From NCBI GenBank assembly GCA_017410325.1, contig JAFQRA010000020.1, forward strand, positions 62,001-126,000: a stretch of DNA of 64,000 nucleotides. Reading direction: 5' to 3'. The notes beneath the pieces are model-generated. The model was not told where the DNA came from, ran no database searches, and saw only the letters and a program-made list of their open reading frames with translations. The stretch comes from Clostridia bacterium. Lineage in GTDB: Bacteria; Bacillota; Clostridia; Oscillospirales; Acutalibacteraceae. A program made the translations under genes and the position numbers. Of the stretch, positions 16,681-24,963 are shown piece after piece (position 1 is the first letter of the stretch; every line of letters begins with the position of its first letter).

Positions 16681-17615
16681 TATATACAGACCGGAGCGGT
16701 CTTGATGTAGGCTATCTTGACGGCTTCATCCTCGATCTTGAAAACGGACGGGATGACGACTTTGAGCTGAAAATATCGCTCATCCGTTTTGATACTCTTT
16801 CGGCAGGCTGTCTTATCTATTGCGAAAGCAAACCTCAGTTCGGCGGCAGAATAGAATCATTCCGCCCTAACACAGCAAGCAAAACGGTAACCTTTGAGGG
16901 CTCAACGTGGAGAGGTATCTTACGAAAGAAGATTCTGCAGAACAACGTTTCGGTTACTCCCGGAAGCACCTTGAGCCAAGTTGTTCAGAGTGTGATTGAA
17001 ATGGCGGAGCTTACAGAACTGTTCACTCCTGCTGATAATCTTTCAACAGTCGGCACAGTTCCGACAACGGGGCAATATATGACGCCTCTTGCGGCACTTG
17101 AGAGCATTCTCGGTGCCGTGGGCTGTCGCCCGTCGTTTTCTTTTGACCCGACAATCAAGCGCATCCGCATCGGCTCGGAGGCGGTCAAAGATTATTCCGG
17201 GCAGGAGTACGACAGCGGAAACATCAATATGGAGCTGTCCGTAAATAAAATGCCGGTCAATCATATTATTGCCGTATCAAAGAGCGGTACGGCACACCAC
17301 CTCTATCTGCAGCATGATGGCACCTATGCCGTCACGCAGGAAATCAAAGGCGTGGCCGAGATAACAAAGCTGATTAACGTCAGCTCCGACGATAGCGAAA
17401 AGATTATGCAGGAAATGATAAAGGCTATGGATGCAGAAAAGAAGGCATCCGCCACATCTGCGTTGTCAGTTTCCGAAATTGCCGCCGAAATCGGCGATAT
17501 AGTCGGCTCATACGAGCAACACAGCAAAACACTTGTTGCGGCAAAAGTCACCTCTAAGGTGCTTAAAATGACCGATAAAACATTCCAAATTAATTTTGAA
17601 ACGGGGGAAATATAA
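16668..17615 (+). CDS. Gp37-like tail protein (ReqiPepy6 type)
   Basis: 315 residues from GTG 16668, overlapping Dit by 13 bases. The opening Y-T-D-R-S-G-L-D-V-G-Y-L-D-G and the G-R-I-E-S-F-R-P segment are characteristic of the siphovirus ReqiPepy6 Gp37-like family, which occupies the tail-hub/Tal position. No peptidase motif is visible. It likely forms the central baseplate spike platform. Confidence 0.8.
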   Translation: MELLIYTDRSGLDVGYLDGFILDLENGRDDDFELKISLIRFDTLSAGCLIYCESKPQFGGRIESFRPNTASKTVTFEGSTWRGILRKKILQNNVSVTPGSTLSQVVQSVIEMAELTELFTPADNLSTVGTVPTTGQYMTPLAALESILGAVGCRPSFSFDPTIKRIRIGSEAVKDYSGQEYDSGNINMELSVNKMPVNHIIAVSKSGTAHHLYLQHDGTYAVTQEIKGVAEITKLINVSSDDSEKIMQEMIKAMDAEKKASATSALSVSEIAAEIGDIVGSYEQHSKTLVAAKVTSKVLKMTDKTFQINFETGEI

Positions 17616-18527
17616 TTGCCCATATTCGTAAACGAAAGATTTTCCAACACAAACCATATCACAGCCGCCAACCACGCTCTGACAAACTCGGGCATTATCG
17701 GCGGCAGTTTTGTTTTTACAAACGGCAGGCAGCTTGCCCTTACTGTATCACCTGTTACCGGAGAGGTTTCTGTTGCTGACGGTGCATTTGCTTTTAACGG
17801 ACATCTCGGCGGCGTAATTCTTTCCGAAAGCGCATCCTATACTCCGCCGCCTTCGGATACCTCATACACAAAAAACATTGTTGTAATTCGCTACAAGCGA
17901 GATACAAGCACAAATATTGAAACATACAGCCTCGCTGTTGTATCGTCTGAGCCGCAGGCAAGCGAAGCTGCAGCGGAAGCGGTCACAATCGCTCTGGCAG
18001 GCAATACAATTGAAGACGGTACTACAACAGCAGAATACCCCCTCTGGTCCTTCATTGCTACGGCATCCTCAAACACTCCGCCCGAGCAGCTCTTTACGCT
18101 CATTCCGTCAATGGTTGAGCTCAGAGATGCAATTGCGGGTAACGCTTACGGCTTGCAACAGGAAAAGGCCGCCCGTGAAGCTCTTGAAAACACCGTAAAC
18201 AAAATCCAAAAAGGCCTTGTTACTCTGTCAACTAACGTAAGCGGTGGTGTTTATGAAAACACGGGCTTAAAGTTATCAGACTTTCTGGCCTTCATTGTAG
18301 TGTTCAGCACAGGAGAGCCGATGATAATCCCTGCAGTAAAAGGCGGTAGCTACAACAAACGCTTTTATAAATTTGAAGGCGAAGGAACGCTGACCAATCC
18401 GACCAAAGTAACCGAGGGGTCAAGAACAATACAAGTCGCAAATTTTGACCACGTAAAAATAATGCACGGCTCTTCAACTAATTCAAGCATCTGCGGAAGT
18501 TTGCAAAAAATCTACGGCATCAGATAA
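17616..18527 (+). CDS. Baseplate/tail fibre protein
   Basis: 303 residues from TTG 17616, directly after the previous stop. The N-terminal about 190 residues (N-E-R-F-S-N-T-N-H-I-T-A onward) form a Gly/Ala/Thr-rich beta domain common in baseplate proteins next to BppU genes. A coiled stretch near residue 185-205 precedes a C-terminal beta domain with a G-S-Y-N-K-R-F-Y motif. A structural baseplate role is inferred from position and composition. Confidence 0.65.
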   Translation: MPIFVNERFSNTNHITAANHALTNSGIIGGSFVFTNGRQLALTVSPVTGEVSVADGAFAFNGHLGGVILSESASYTPPPSDTSYTKNIVVIRYKRDTSTNIETYSLAVVSSEPQASEAAAEAVTIALAGNTIEDGTTTAEYPLWSFIATASSNTPPEQLFTLIPSMVELRDAIAGNAYGLQQEKAAREALENTVNKIQKGLVTLSTNVSGGVYENTGLKLSDFLAFIVVFSTGEPMIIPAVKGGSYNKRFYKFEGEGTLTNPTKVTEGSRTIQVANFDHVKIMHGSSTNSSICGSLQKIYGIR

Positions 18528-18538
18528 GGAGGCTTGCA

Positions 18539-19948
18539 ATGAAAAGAGAAATTTTATTGTCGCCTGCGTGCCGTGCGCCTCAGCTGTGGGGCTATACCGG
18601 CGAAAAAGAGCACACACGCATTATCGTTGAGCTGCCCGAGGATATAACCGCCTGCAATTTCTACCGTGCGGAAATCACCATCAAAGGAAAACTGTTCCGT
18701 ACAGATTACCTTGAAATTCTTGACGGCAAGGTGTGTTTTGAGCTCACCTCTGCTATGGTTGAAACGAGCGGTATTATTACGGCGCAGATTATAGGCTATG
18801 TCGTTGACGAAAACGGCGATATTGAGGAAATCGGCAAAACCGAAATCTACAAAGGCAATATTAAAAAATCGTTGAGCGGTAAGCTGACCCCGGCAGACAG
18901 TGACCCCTCCTTGCTTGACCGCATTCTTGCAAAGGTGCACGTGCTGCTTGAGAAAATGCACTCCCACAACAACGCTGACACGCTCGACAAATTCGGCGAA
19001 AACGCAAGCGGCGGTTTGCTTTTCGGCGGCAAGGACATCGGCGGCATCAAATCCCTCACCGCCTTCCCCGAAACAGCCGCTGAGGGTGATGTCGTACTCC
19101 TTCACCGTTGCAATGAAATCACACCCGACGACAGCAACAGCGCAGTAATACTTGACACGGCGGCTATAGCTTCGCTTAAACTTCCCGAAGGTATAACACA
19201 CCGCAGGTGGGAGTTTGAAGCACCGAATCCGACCGGCAAGGGCTTCATACTTGTTCTTGAGCAGAATGTGATTGAAGAAGACGAGCCGTATGAGCTTACA
19301 GGCATTTTCCTTTTGAGCGAAAACTACGGCGGCAGGTGGTACTGGCGTGACGGCAAGCCTTATGACGGCATTTCAAACGTTTCACTTGACCCCATCCCTG
19401 CTCTTATCCCGCTCGGCAAAGTTTCGGGCTTCACGGTTACGAAAGACCTGATGTTTGGTTTGGAAATCTTTGATGTCGAGGACACGGACAATACAACGAT
19501 ATTCCGCACCGTGCCGAAAGCGTATATGTATTCGGGCGGCGAGTGGAAGCTGACCGAGCGTACCGATATTGCAGAAGGCAACCTTATCAGCGACTTCGGT
19601 GAGATTGAAAAGGACGGGCAGAAATTCTACCGCCTTAACCTTACGGACAGCCGCAGCTTAAAAAACAGGAACAAGAAAACTGTTGATATTCCGATTTCAG
19701 GTGTAAAGCAGTTTACTGAAACTATTGACGGTGTTAAGGTTAACGGCGATGAGCTTACATTTCCTGTTGGTACAGGCGGCACAGGCTTAACCGAAGAAGA
19801 AATCGCAACTGCTGTTGAAAATTACTTTGCTGAAAATCCGATATCGGGTGGTGGTTATTCAATGGCAGTCGAGGGCGAAACGCTTACTGTTACAGCAAAC
19901 GCAGGTGGTGCAGCCCCCACAGTTGAAAACGAAACGATTATATTTTGA
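18539..19948 (+). CDS. BppU-like upper baseplate / receptor-binding protein
   Basis: 469 residues. The first about 110 residues have the BppU N-terminal pattern (I-L-L-S-P-A-C..., Y-R-A-E-I-T-I-K-G, E-I-Y-K-G-N-I) that attaches to the tail hub. A helix with a His/Asn-rich turn follows, then beta-rich domains and a Gly-rich C-terminus. It probably carries part of the host-range determinant. AAGGAGG lies at the start. Confidence 0.75.
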   Translation: MKREILLSPACRAPQLWGYTGEKEHTRIIVELPEDITACNFYRAEITIKGKLFRTDYLEILDGKVCFELTSAMVETSGIITAQIIGYVVDENGDIEEIGKTEIYKGNIKKSLSGKLTPADSDPSLLDRILAKVHVLLEKMHSHNNADTLDKFGENASGGLLFGGKDIGGIKSLTAFPETAAEGDVVLLHRCNEITPDDSNSAVILDTAAIASLKLPEGITHRRWEFEAPNPTGKGFILVLEQNVIEEDEPYELTGIFLLSENYGGRWYWRDGKPYDGISNVSLDPIPALIPLGKVSGFTVTKDLMFGLEIFDVEDTDNTTIFRTVPKAYMYSGGEWKLTERTDIAEGNLISDFGEIEKDGQKFYRLNLTDSRSLKNRNKKTVDIPISGVKQFTETIDGVKVNGDELTFPVGTGGTGLTEEEIATAVENYFAENPISGGGYSMAVEGETLTVTANAGGAAPTVENETIIF

Positions 19949-19961
19949 GAGGTGAATAACA

Positions 19962-22058
19962 ATGGCTGATATATCAAAAATTAAAATCGGGGACGATGAA
20001 TATTCGATTAAAGACGAAAAAAGGCACGAACACGAAAACAAGGACATTCTTGACCTTATCGGTTTAGGCAAGCACGGCAATCTAACAGTTAAGACAGAAG
20101 CAGAAAGTGAGTCTATACTCTGGAATGTGCATAACGGTAGTGTTATTGAGGGCTATCAAATAGACGAAGAAACGGGCGACATAACGCTTTTTGTGCGACT
20201 TGTACCAAACCCAGCAATTCCTGCCGAAAAAATAAAAATCAAGCAGTCGTTTGATGTGCCCGAAAGCGGTAATGTTGATTTATCTGCAATTGCTGAAACA
20301 GTCACAGTAAATGAACGAGTTACATTGTTTGATAGTGACACAGACGATTTAATTGTTGGTCTTGTAACTGATACGGGATATAATTCAAATCACACAAATT
20401 ATATGACATTGGATTTTATTGATGTGAGCGGAATTAACACAGTAACATTTAAAGTCACTGCATACACTCCTGCTGATGCTTTAAACCCTGGTCGTGATTT
20501 CTACCAAGCGTTTTTAGATGCGGATTTAAAAACTATTGAAGGCACAAGAGAACCGTGCAAAATGTATGGTATTAAAAATAGTGAGGGAACAAATCTCACG
20601 GGGCATACTACTTCAGGACTTCATAATTTAAATATTGGTGATGTTAATTATGCATACGGTATGACAGCAACGCTTGATGTTCCCGAAGGTGCTAAATATC
20701 TTGCGCTAACCAATCTTAAAGCAGGTGACACGATTGATATTGAAGTATATACAGAGCATTCGGGCGAGGCTGTTCGTATCAAACAAAATGCAATGCCTGC
20801 TGAATTTAAGAAACTGCAAAAAGTGGCAGATGTAACCGCTAAACAGTGTGCACAGAACACAAGTGATATTGCAGAACTTAAAGCAAACACGGTAAAGGAA
20901 ATACCGCTTTCAGACTATGTACACGAACATATCAACACCGTTGCTCTTGCCGCAAAAGCACATATGAAAGCTGACTCGGCTTGCGTTGTTGTTTTTACTG
21001 ATACGCACTATATCAAAACAGATACTTGTTATCCGACAGAAATTGCCAGACAGCTTGCCGAATCGGTAAATGCAAGTGCAATTTTTCATCTTGGCGATTT
21101 GGCACATATGGCAACAGAGGGAAAAGATGTTGGTATTAAATTGTGGCATAAGCACAGCCGGATTTTACATAACACAAAAATTCCGTATTTTCAAGTTGTC
21201 GGCAATCACGATGACGGAAACATTTATCTGCATAGTGTAACAAACGATTATTCGGCAGAAAATTACTTGTCAGTTCCCGATTTGTATTTTGCCACAACAA
21301 AGCAATCTCGCAATCATATCACAGTGGGTAGTGTATCGGGTGGTTATTATTACTTTGATGATGAAGATAGTAAAATTCGCTTTATAGTCCTTAATACGCA
21401 CGAATATCCGTGGATAGTAGATGAAAGCGGTGTGCTGACTTATGACAGCAACAGAGCAGATTTTGAAGCAGAAAGTGCTGACCCCGACAACGCTACACTT
21501 CCACACGGAATAAGTGCGGTATATTCGGATAAACAGCTTCTTTGGCTTGCCAATACGGCTTTAAATTTCTCGGACAAAGAAGAAGAGAGCGAATGGAATG
21601 TTATAGTTTTCGGACACGGTGGAACAACGCAATGGGCGAATGTCAATGTATTGTTTCAAGATTTTAAGACGGGTACAAAATGCACACGCTTTGGCGGTTA
21701 TCCGTCACCCCAAAACATATACGATTATTCGCAATTACAGGCAAGCCTTACTAATGATTTCAGCACGGTAGGAGCAAGGAAAATAGCATATCTGCTCGGT
21801 GATGTTCATTGTGACAGTATTGATAGTACACAGGTGTATCCGATTATGTATTTCTTAAATGCTTCACCTGCACAGGACAGTCCGACACTTGCACCGCCTA
21901 AAACTAAAGGAACACCGACAGAAACAGCTATTTCAGTATTGGTTATCACGCCTTCCGAAAACAAAATTACAGAATTGCGTTTCGGTGCAGGTACAAACGA
22001 AGAAGGAACTTACGACCCTTTAACCGATTATGACAATTACAGAGTTGTTGAATATTAA
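19962..22058 (+). CDS. Tail protein with metallophosphoesterase domain
   Basis: 698 residues. About 1-330 is a beta-rich attachment region that starts like a tail fibre (D-I-S-K-I-K-I-G-D). Residues about 340-690 form a calcineurin-like phosphoesterase: D-T-H (about 347), G-D-L (377), G-N-H-D-D (414), G-H-G-G (551) and G-D-V-H (613), the complete two-metal set in correct order. It sits between BppU and the lysis genes, so it is probably a virion enzyme that cleaves phosphodiester polymers on the cell surface (teichoic-acid-like) during adsorption; the substrate is inference. Confidence 0.85.
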   Translation: MADISKIKIGDDEYSIKDEKRHEHENKDILDLIGLGKHGNLTVKTEAESESILWNVHNGSVIEGYQIDEETGDITLFVRLVPNPAIPAEKIKIKQSFDVPESGNVDLSAIAETVTVNERVTLFDSDTDDLIVGLVTDTGYNSNHTNYMTLDFIDVSGINTVTFKVTAYTPADALNPGRDFYQAFLDADLKTIEGTREPCKMYGIKNSEGTNLTGHTTSGLHNLNIGDVNYAYGMTATLDVPEGAKYLALTNLKAGDTIDIEVYTEHSGEAVRIKQNAMPAEFKKLQKVADVTAKQCAQNTSDIAELKANTVKEIPLSDYVHEHINTVALAAKAHMKADSACVVVFTDTHYIKTDTCYPTEIARQLAESVNASAIFHLGDLAHMATEGKDVGIKLWHKHSRILHNTKIPYFQVVGNHDDGNIYLHSVTNDYSAENYLSVPDLYFATTKQSRNHITVGSVSGGYYYFDDEDSKIRFIVLNTHEYPWIVDESGVLTYDSNRADFEAESADPDNATLPHGISAVYSDKQLLWLANTALNFSDKEEESEWNVIVFGHGGTTQWANVNVLFQDFKTGTKCTRFGGYPSPQNIYDYSQLQASLTNDFSTVGARKIAYLLGDVHCDSIDSTQVYPIMYFLNASPAQDSPTLAPPKTKGTPTETAISVLVITPSENKITELRFGAGTNEEGTYDPLTDYDNYRVVEY

Positions 22059-22072
22059 CAGGAGATAACAAT

Positions 22073-22171
22073 ATGATACATTACATTTTAACAGGATATT
22101 TTCTTAACTTCATCTTTGCAATCATTGACCCGATAGGCTTCCTTCAAACGCTGATTGAGGTGATTTTCTGA
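22073..22171 (+). CDS. 32-residue hydrophobic protein of the lysis cassette
   Basis: ATG 22073 with AACAGGAGATAAC upstream; TGA overlaps the endolysin ATG (ATGA). The product is almost entirely a hydrophobic/aromatic helix with two acidic residues. Similar XkdX-like or tiny membrane peptides occur just before the lysis genes of Firmicutes phages. A small holin accessory is possible, unproven. Confidence 0.55.
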   Translation: MIHYILTGYFLNFIFAIIDPIGFLQTLIEVIF

Positions 22172-22815
22172 TGATGTACCGTTCACCGTTTAAAGCAAAA
22201 AGCCGACAGACCACTGCTTTCAAAAAGGCAGGCAACTGGAAAAACGGCTATCACACGGGCATTGACCGTGTATGCGACACGGACAGGACGCTTGTTGCAA
22301 TAGCAGACGGCGTTGTTACACGCACCTCGGGCTGCGGTCAGAGCTACGGCAACCATATTGTTTACCGCACGGCTGACGGAAGAACCGTGCTCTACGCTCA
22401 CATGAAGGACAAGCCGTCCGTAAAGGTCGGGGCAAAAATAAAAGCCGGGCAGAAGCTCGGCACAATGGGCAACACGGGCAACAGCTACGGCGCACACCTG
22501 CACATTGAGATACAGTCCGGTGCAACGTGGGGCTACGGCAAAAACCTGCTTGACCCGAATAAGTATATCGACTGGGACAACTTCAACACACAGGAAGGTG
22601 ATTTTATGGCAAAGGCGTGGAAAAACGGCAAAACAGCCGAAAAGGTCTATCAGACCGTTGCCGACTGCAAGGCAAAGAAAAACAGCATCGGCAGTCTTTC
22701 CGCAAAGGAAGAAGCCGAATGCGTAGCTATCGTTGACGGCTGCTATCTGCTTACATATTCTGCAGGCGAAACAACAAAATGCGGATTTGTTGCATACCCG
22801 GGAGGTGTGAAGTGA
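22171..22815 (+). CDS. Endolysin, M23 peptidase with cell-wall-binding C-terminus
   Basis: 214 residues. The N-terminal domain is a LytM/M23 zinc peptidase with H-T-G-I-D (about residue 28) and H-L-H-I-E (about 109) supplying the metal ligands. The C-terminal about 65 residues (K-A-W-K-N-G-K-T-A-E-K-V-Y, then G-S-L-S-A-K-E-E-A) match a module found at the end of many clostridial phage lysins and probably bind the wall. There is no signal peptide, so release needs a holin from the genes just downstream. Confidence 0.9.
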   Translation: MMYRSPFKAKSRQTTAFKKAGNWKNGYHTGIDRVCDTDRTLVAIADGVVTRTSGCGQSYGNHIVYRTADGRTVLYAHMKDKPSVKVGAKIKAGQKLGTMGNTGNSYGAHLHIEIQSGATWGYGKNLLDPNKYIDWDNFNTQEGDFMAKAWKNGKTAEKVYQTVADCKAKKNSIGSLSAKEEAECVAIVDGCYLLTYSAGETTKCGFVAYPGGVK

Positions 22816-23114
22816 TGAGCGAAATCGAATTGGACATCCTTCGTGCGGCTGAAATTATCGGTGCAATAACGGTTATCATCGTTGCTATTCGCAAGATAAT
22901 TAAGCCACTCAAGGAACTTCTCAAGAAGATTGATACAATCGACCGACACCAGCGTGAGAACTATCTTATGACCCTACGCCTGACAATATGTAGCGAAGAA
23001 ATACCGCTTGAGGAACGCCTTGCCGCAGGCGACAAATACGTCAAGCTCGGCGGCAACGGTGCGGTCAAGCATAAATATGAGGAACTGCTTAAACAGCTTG
23101 ATGAGAAGGAGTAG
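22815..23114 (+). CDS. Holin-like membrane protein
   Basis: 99 residues from ATG 22815, overlapping the endolysin stop and preceded by GGAGGTGTGAAG. It has one hydrophobic segment (about 10-28) followed by a long charged helix. Such single-pass proteins with a cytoplasmic coiled tail are common holins or holin partners. An upstream in-frame ATG exists but lies inside the endolysin without a ribosome site. Confidence 0.6.
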   Translation: MSEIELDILRAAEIIGAITVIIVAIRKIIKPLKELLKKIDTIDRHQRENYLMTLRLTICSEEIPLEERLAAGDKYVKLGGNGAVKHKYEELLKQLDEKE

Positions 23115-23117
23115 CCG

Positions 23118-23336
23118 ATGAAATTCTCAAAAAAATGCGTAATCTGCATATTCGTGTTCGTGCTGCTGTTTGTGGCCGCAATGACGGTTACGTTCATAAT
23201 CACAGGCAGTGAGCCCGAAGTGCTTATTGCAGGTGTATTCGCCTTCGTCGGCTTTGAAGCTGGCGTACTCGGCAAAATCAAGGTTGTTGAATCCAAACCT
23301 AAAAAGAAAAAATCAAAGGAGACTGACACAAAATGA
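23118..23336 (+). CDS. Two-helix holin-like protein
   Basis: 72 residues with two membrane helices (about 7-28 and 35-53) and a Lys-rich tail of 14 residues, the class II holin/antiholin layout. It is packed between the two other membrane genes of the cassette; its stop overlaps the next start by four bases. Confidence 0.65.
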   Translation: MKFSKKCVICIFVFVLLFVAAMTVTFIITGSEPEVLIAGVFAFVGFEAGVLGKIKVVESKPKKKKSKETDTK

Positions 23337-24007
23337 AAGAATACATAATCACCCTTACGGCTCTTGCTGTAATATTCCTTGCAGCCGTGCTCGTTCTGGG
23401 CTACTTCAAACGCCGCTACGACAGCGACAATGCGAAGCTCGAAGCTGACCGGGCAAAGTACGAAGCAATCGCCAAAGCGAAAGAAATCTGCGAAAAACTG
23501 CTCGCCCAGGTCACTCTCGCACTCTTCACCGAAGCGGAACGCAAATTCGGCGACGGTACAGGAAAACTCAAAATGTCCTACGTCCTTGAACGCTTTCTTG
23601 CCCTGCTTCCCGACTGGGTCCAGGAGCTTATAGACCCCGTGTGGCTTGCTGATAAACTCGAAGCTCTGCTGCTTGAAGTGAAAGAGCTTTGGAAAGAGAA
23701 TGATAAGCTGTTGGGGACGGGCGAGAATATTCCTAAATTTTCTGTAGCTATGACTTTTGATGAGTTTGTTGAATACGGCAAGAATCACGGTGCACATATT
23801 GTTAACGGAGTCCCGTGGAGCTTTGAATATAAAGGCTGCGCTGTTACTCATTGCGAAGACGGAAGTTATCTGATAACCACGCCCGAAAACGGCGACTTCA
23901 CACTCACGCCTAATGATATGCTGATAACAAGCTCGGATGGGCTGATTTACCCCTGTGAAACCAACTTGTTTAAACAGCTTTTCAAAAATGTAGCTGTTGT
24001 AGCGTAA
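23333..24007 (+). CDS. LLH-type holin with extra C-terminal domain
   Basis: 224 residues: an N-terminal membrane helix (about 4-24), a charged coiled coil, and the G-D-G-T-G-K-L-K-M-S-Y-V motif characteristic of the LLH holin family. After about residue 125 there is an additional soluble domain not needed in the usual about 110-residue LLH holin, with paired Gly-Asp turns and two Cys. This could be a fusion of holin and a regulatory domain. It is the last gene before the prophage's terminator. Confidence 0.7.
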   Translation: MKEYIITLTALAVIFLAAVLVLGYFKRRYDSDNAKLEADRAKYEAIAKAKEICEKLLAQVTLALFTEAERKFGDGTGKLKMSYVLERFLALLPDWVQELIDPVWLADKLEALLLEVKELWKENDKLLGTGENIPKFSVAMTFDEFVEYGKNHGAHIVNGVPWSFEYKGCAVTHCEDGSYLITTPENGDFTLTPNDMLITSSDGLIYPCETNLFKQLFKNVAVVA

Positions 24008-24026
24008 TAACTGAATAATTAATGTC

Positions 24027-24065
24027 AAAGCCGCCTGCTCCTTTATCGGAACGGGCGGCTTTTTT
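24027..24065 (+). terminator. Terminator after the lysis cassette
   Basis: AAAGCCGCC pairs with GGGCGGCTTT around a short loop, ending in a T6 run. It closes the long late operon that starts near 5.4 kb. Confidence 0.85.
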
Positions 24066-24128
24066 CATATATTGCAATTTCTGATATTAGAGTATATAAT
24101 TGTCGATACGAAAGAGAGGTTATGTTTA

Positions 24129-24362
24129 ATGAACGATTTGAAAGCTGAGTATACTCAAATTTGGAAAGAAAACGCAATGTCAGTTAGAAAATGTTGTCTT
24201 GCTCAAATGCGAGAAGACAGTGAAGAAGCAGAAGACATAGTAACGGAAGTTTTCGCTTTGCTGTGGAAAAAGATGATAACCGATGGCGCTCCCACCGATG
24301 CTAAAGTGTGGCTTTACGCAACACTTAAAAGAGTTATGAAAGAACAGCACACCGCAAAATAA
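24129..24362 (+). CDS. Short sigma-70 region-2-like protein
   Basis: 77 residues from ATG 24129 (AGAGAGG upstream). It resembles region 2 of ECF-type sigma factors: an initial helix with Y-T-Q-I-W-K, then E-E-A-E-D-I-V-T-E-V-F-A-L-L-W, then a V-W-L-Y-A-T-L-K segment. Region 4 is absent, so it is either a truncated sigma factor or a phage-specific modulator. It is flanked by terminators on both sides and expressed on its own, like a lysogeny-expressed cargo gene at a prophage end. Confidence 0.65.
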   Translation: MNDLKAEYTQIWKENAMSVRKCCLAQMREDSEEAEDIVTEVFALLWKKMITDGAPTDAKVWLYATLKRVMKEQHTAK

Positions 24363-24364
24363 AG

Positions 24365-24400
24365 AAAAGCTGAGAGAGGTTAAGCCATTCTCAGCTTTTT
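24365..24400 (+). terminator. Terminator after the sigma-like gene
   Basis: AAAAGCTGAGA and TCTCAGCTTTTT form a perfect stem with a 13-base loop and a T5 tail. It is the last phage feature before the catalase-gene fragment. Confidence 0.85.
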
Positions 24401-24421
24401 GGCGGATATTTTAAATATCAC

Positions 24422-24877
24422 TTTTTACCGCTCGGCGGTCCCGACGGTGAACTCGGCGCATCAATGCGCTATCTCAACCAACGCTATGCAATGCCCTGGG
24501 GCGAACTCAAGGGCCTGCTTACGGATATCGGTACGGAAGAATTGAGCCATATCGAAATGGTGGGCACGCTGCTTTATCAGCTGACGAAAAACCTTACGGT
24601 TGACGAAATCAAGCGGCAGGGCTTTGACAAGTATTTTGTTGACCACACAACGGGTGTTTACCCCGTAGCCGCCAGCGGTATGCCCTGGACTGCGGCAACA
24701 ATCCAGTCAACGGGCGATACGCTCGCAGACCTTTACGAAAACCTTGCAGCAGAGCAGAAGGCGAGAAAAACCTATGATAATATCCTCCGCCTTTCCGACG
24801 ACCCCGATGTAAGCGACGTAATCAAATTCCTGCGCGCAAGAGAAGTCGTACACTTCCAAAGATTTGGTGAAGCGTTA
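24422..24877 (+). pseudogene. cotJC: Internal fragment of a CotJC-like manganese catalase gene
   Basis: About 152 codons in one frame match the manganese catalase/spore-coat CotJC family: G-G-P-D-G-E-L-G-A-S near the left end, T-E-E-L-S-H-I-E-M-V (di-manganese Glu/His ligands), and R-E-V-V-H-F-Q-R-F-G-E-A-L at the right end. Roughly the first 25-30 and the last 20-30 residues are missing and there is no start codon or ribosome site. The left break abuts the prophage end and the right break abuts the recombinase element, so this is host sequence trapped between two insertions. Confidence 0.8.
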
Positions 24878-24905
24878 CAATCAAAGTGTAACAGATTTTC
24901 GTGTA

Positions 24906-24948
24906 TAAAAAAGCGGATATTTTCAGGCGTTTCTCTAAAATATCCGCA
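24906..24948 (-). terminator. Terminator of the serine recombinase gene
   Basis: Read on the minus strand, GCGGATATTTT and AAAATATCCGC form a perfect 11-bp stem followed by T6. A second perfect dyad, GACTGGAGAA/TTCTCCAGTC (24951-24978), overlaps the recombinase stop codon. One of these dyads may also belong to the element's attachment site. Confidence 0.8.
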
Positions 24949-24963
24949 TAGACTGGAGAACGG

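Noticed and set aside
22961-24028. 355-codon minus-strand frame across the holin genes
   Set aside because: Shadow of three well-supported plus-strand membrane genes; no promoter or ribosome site.
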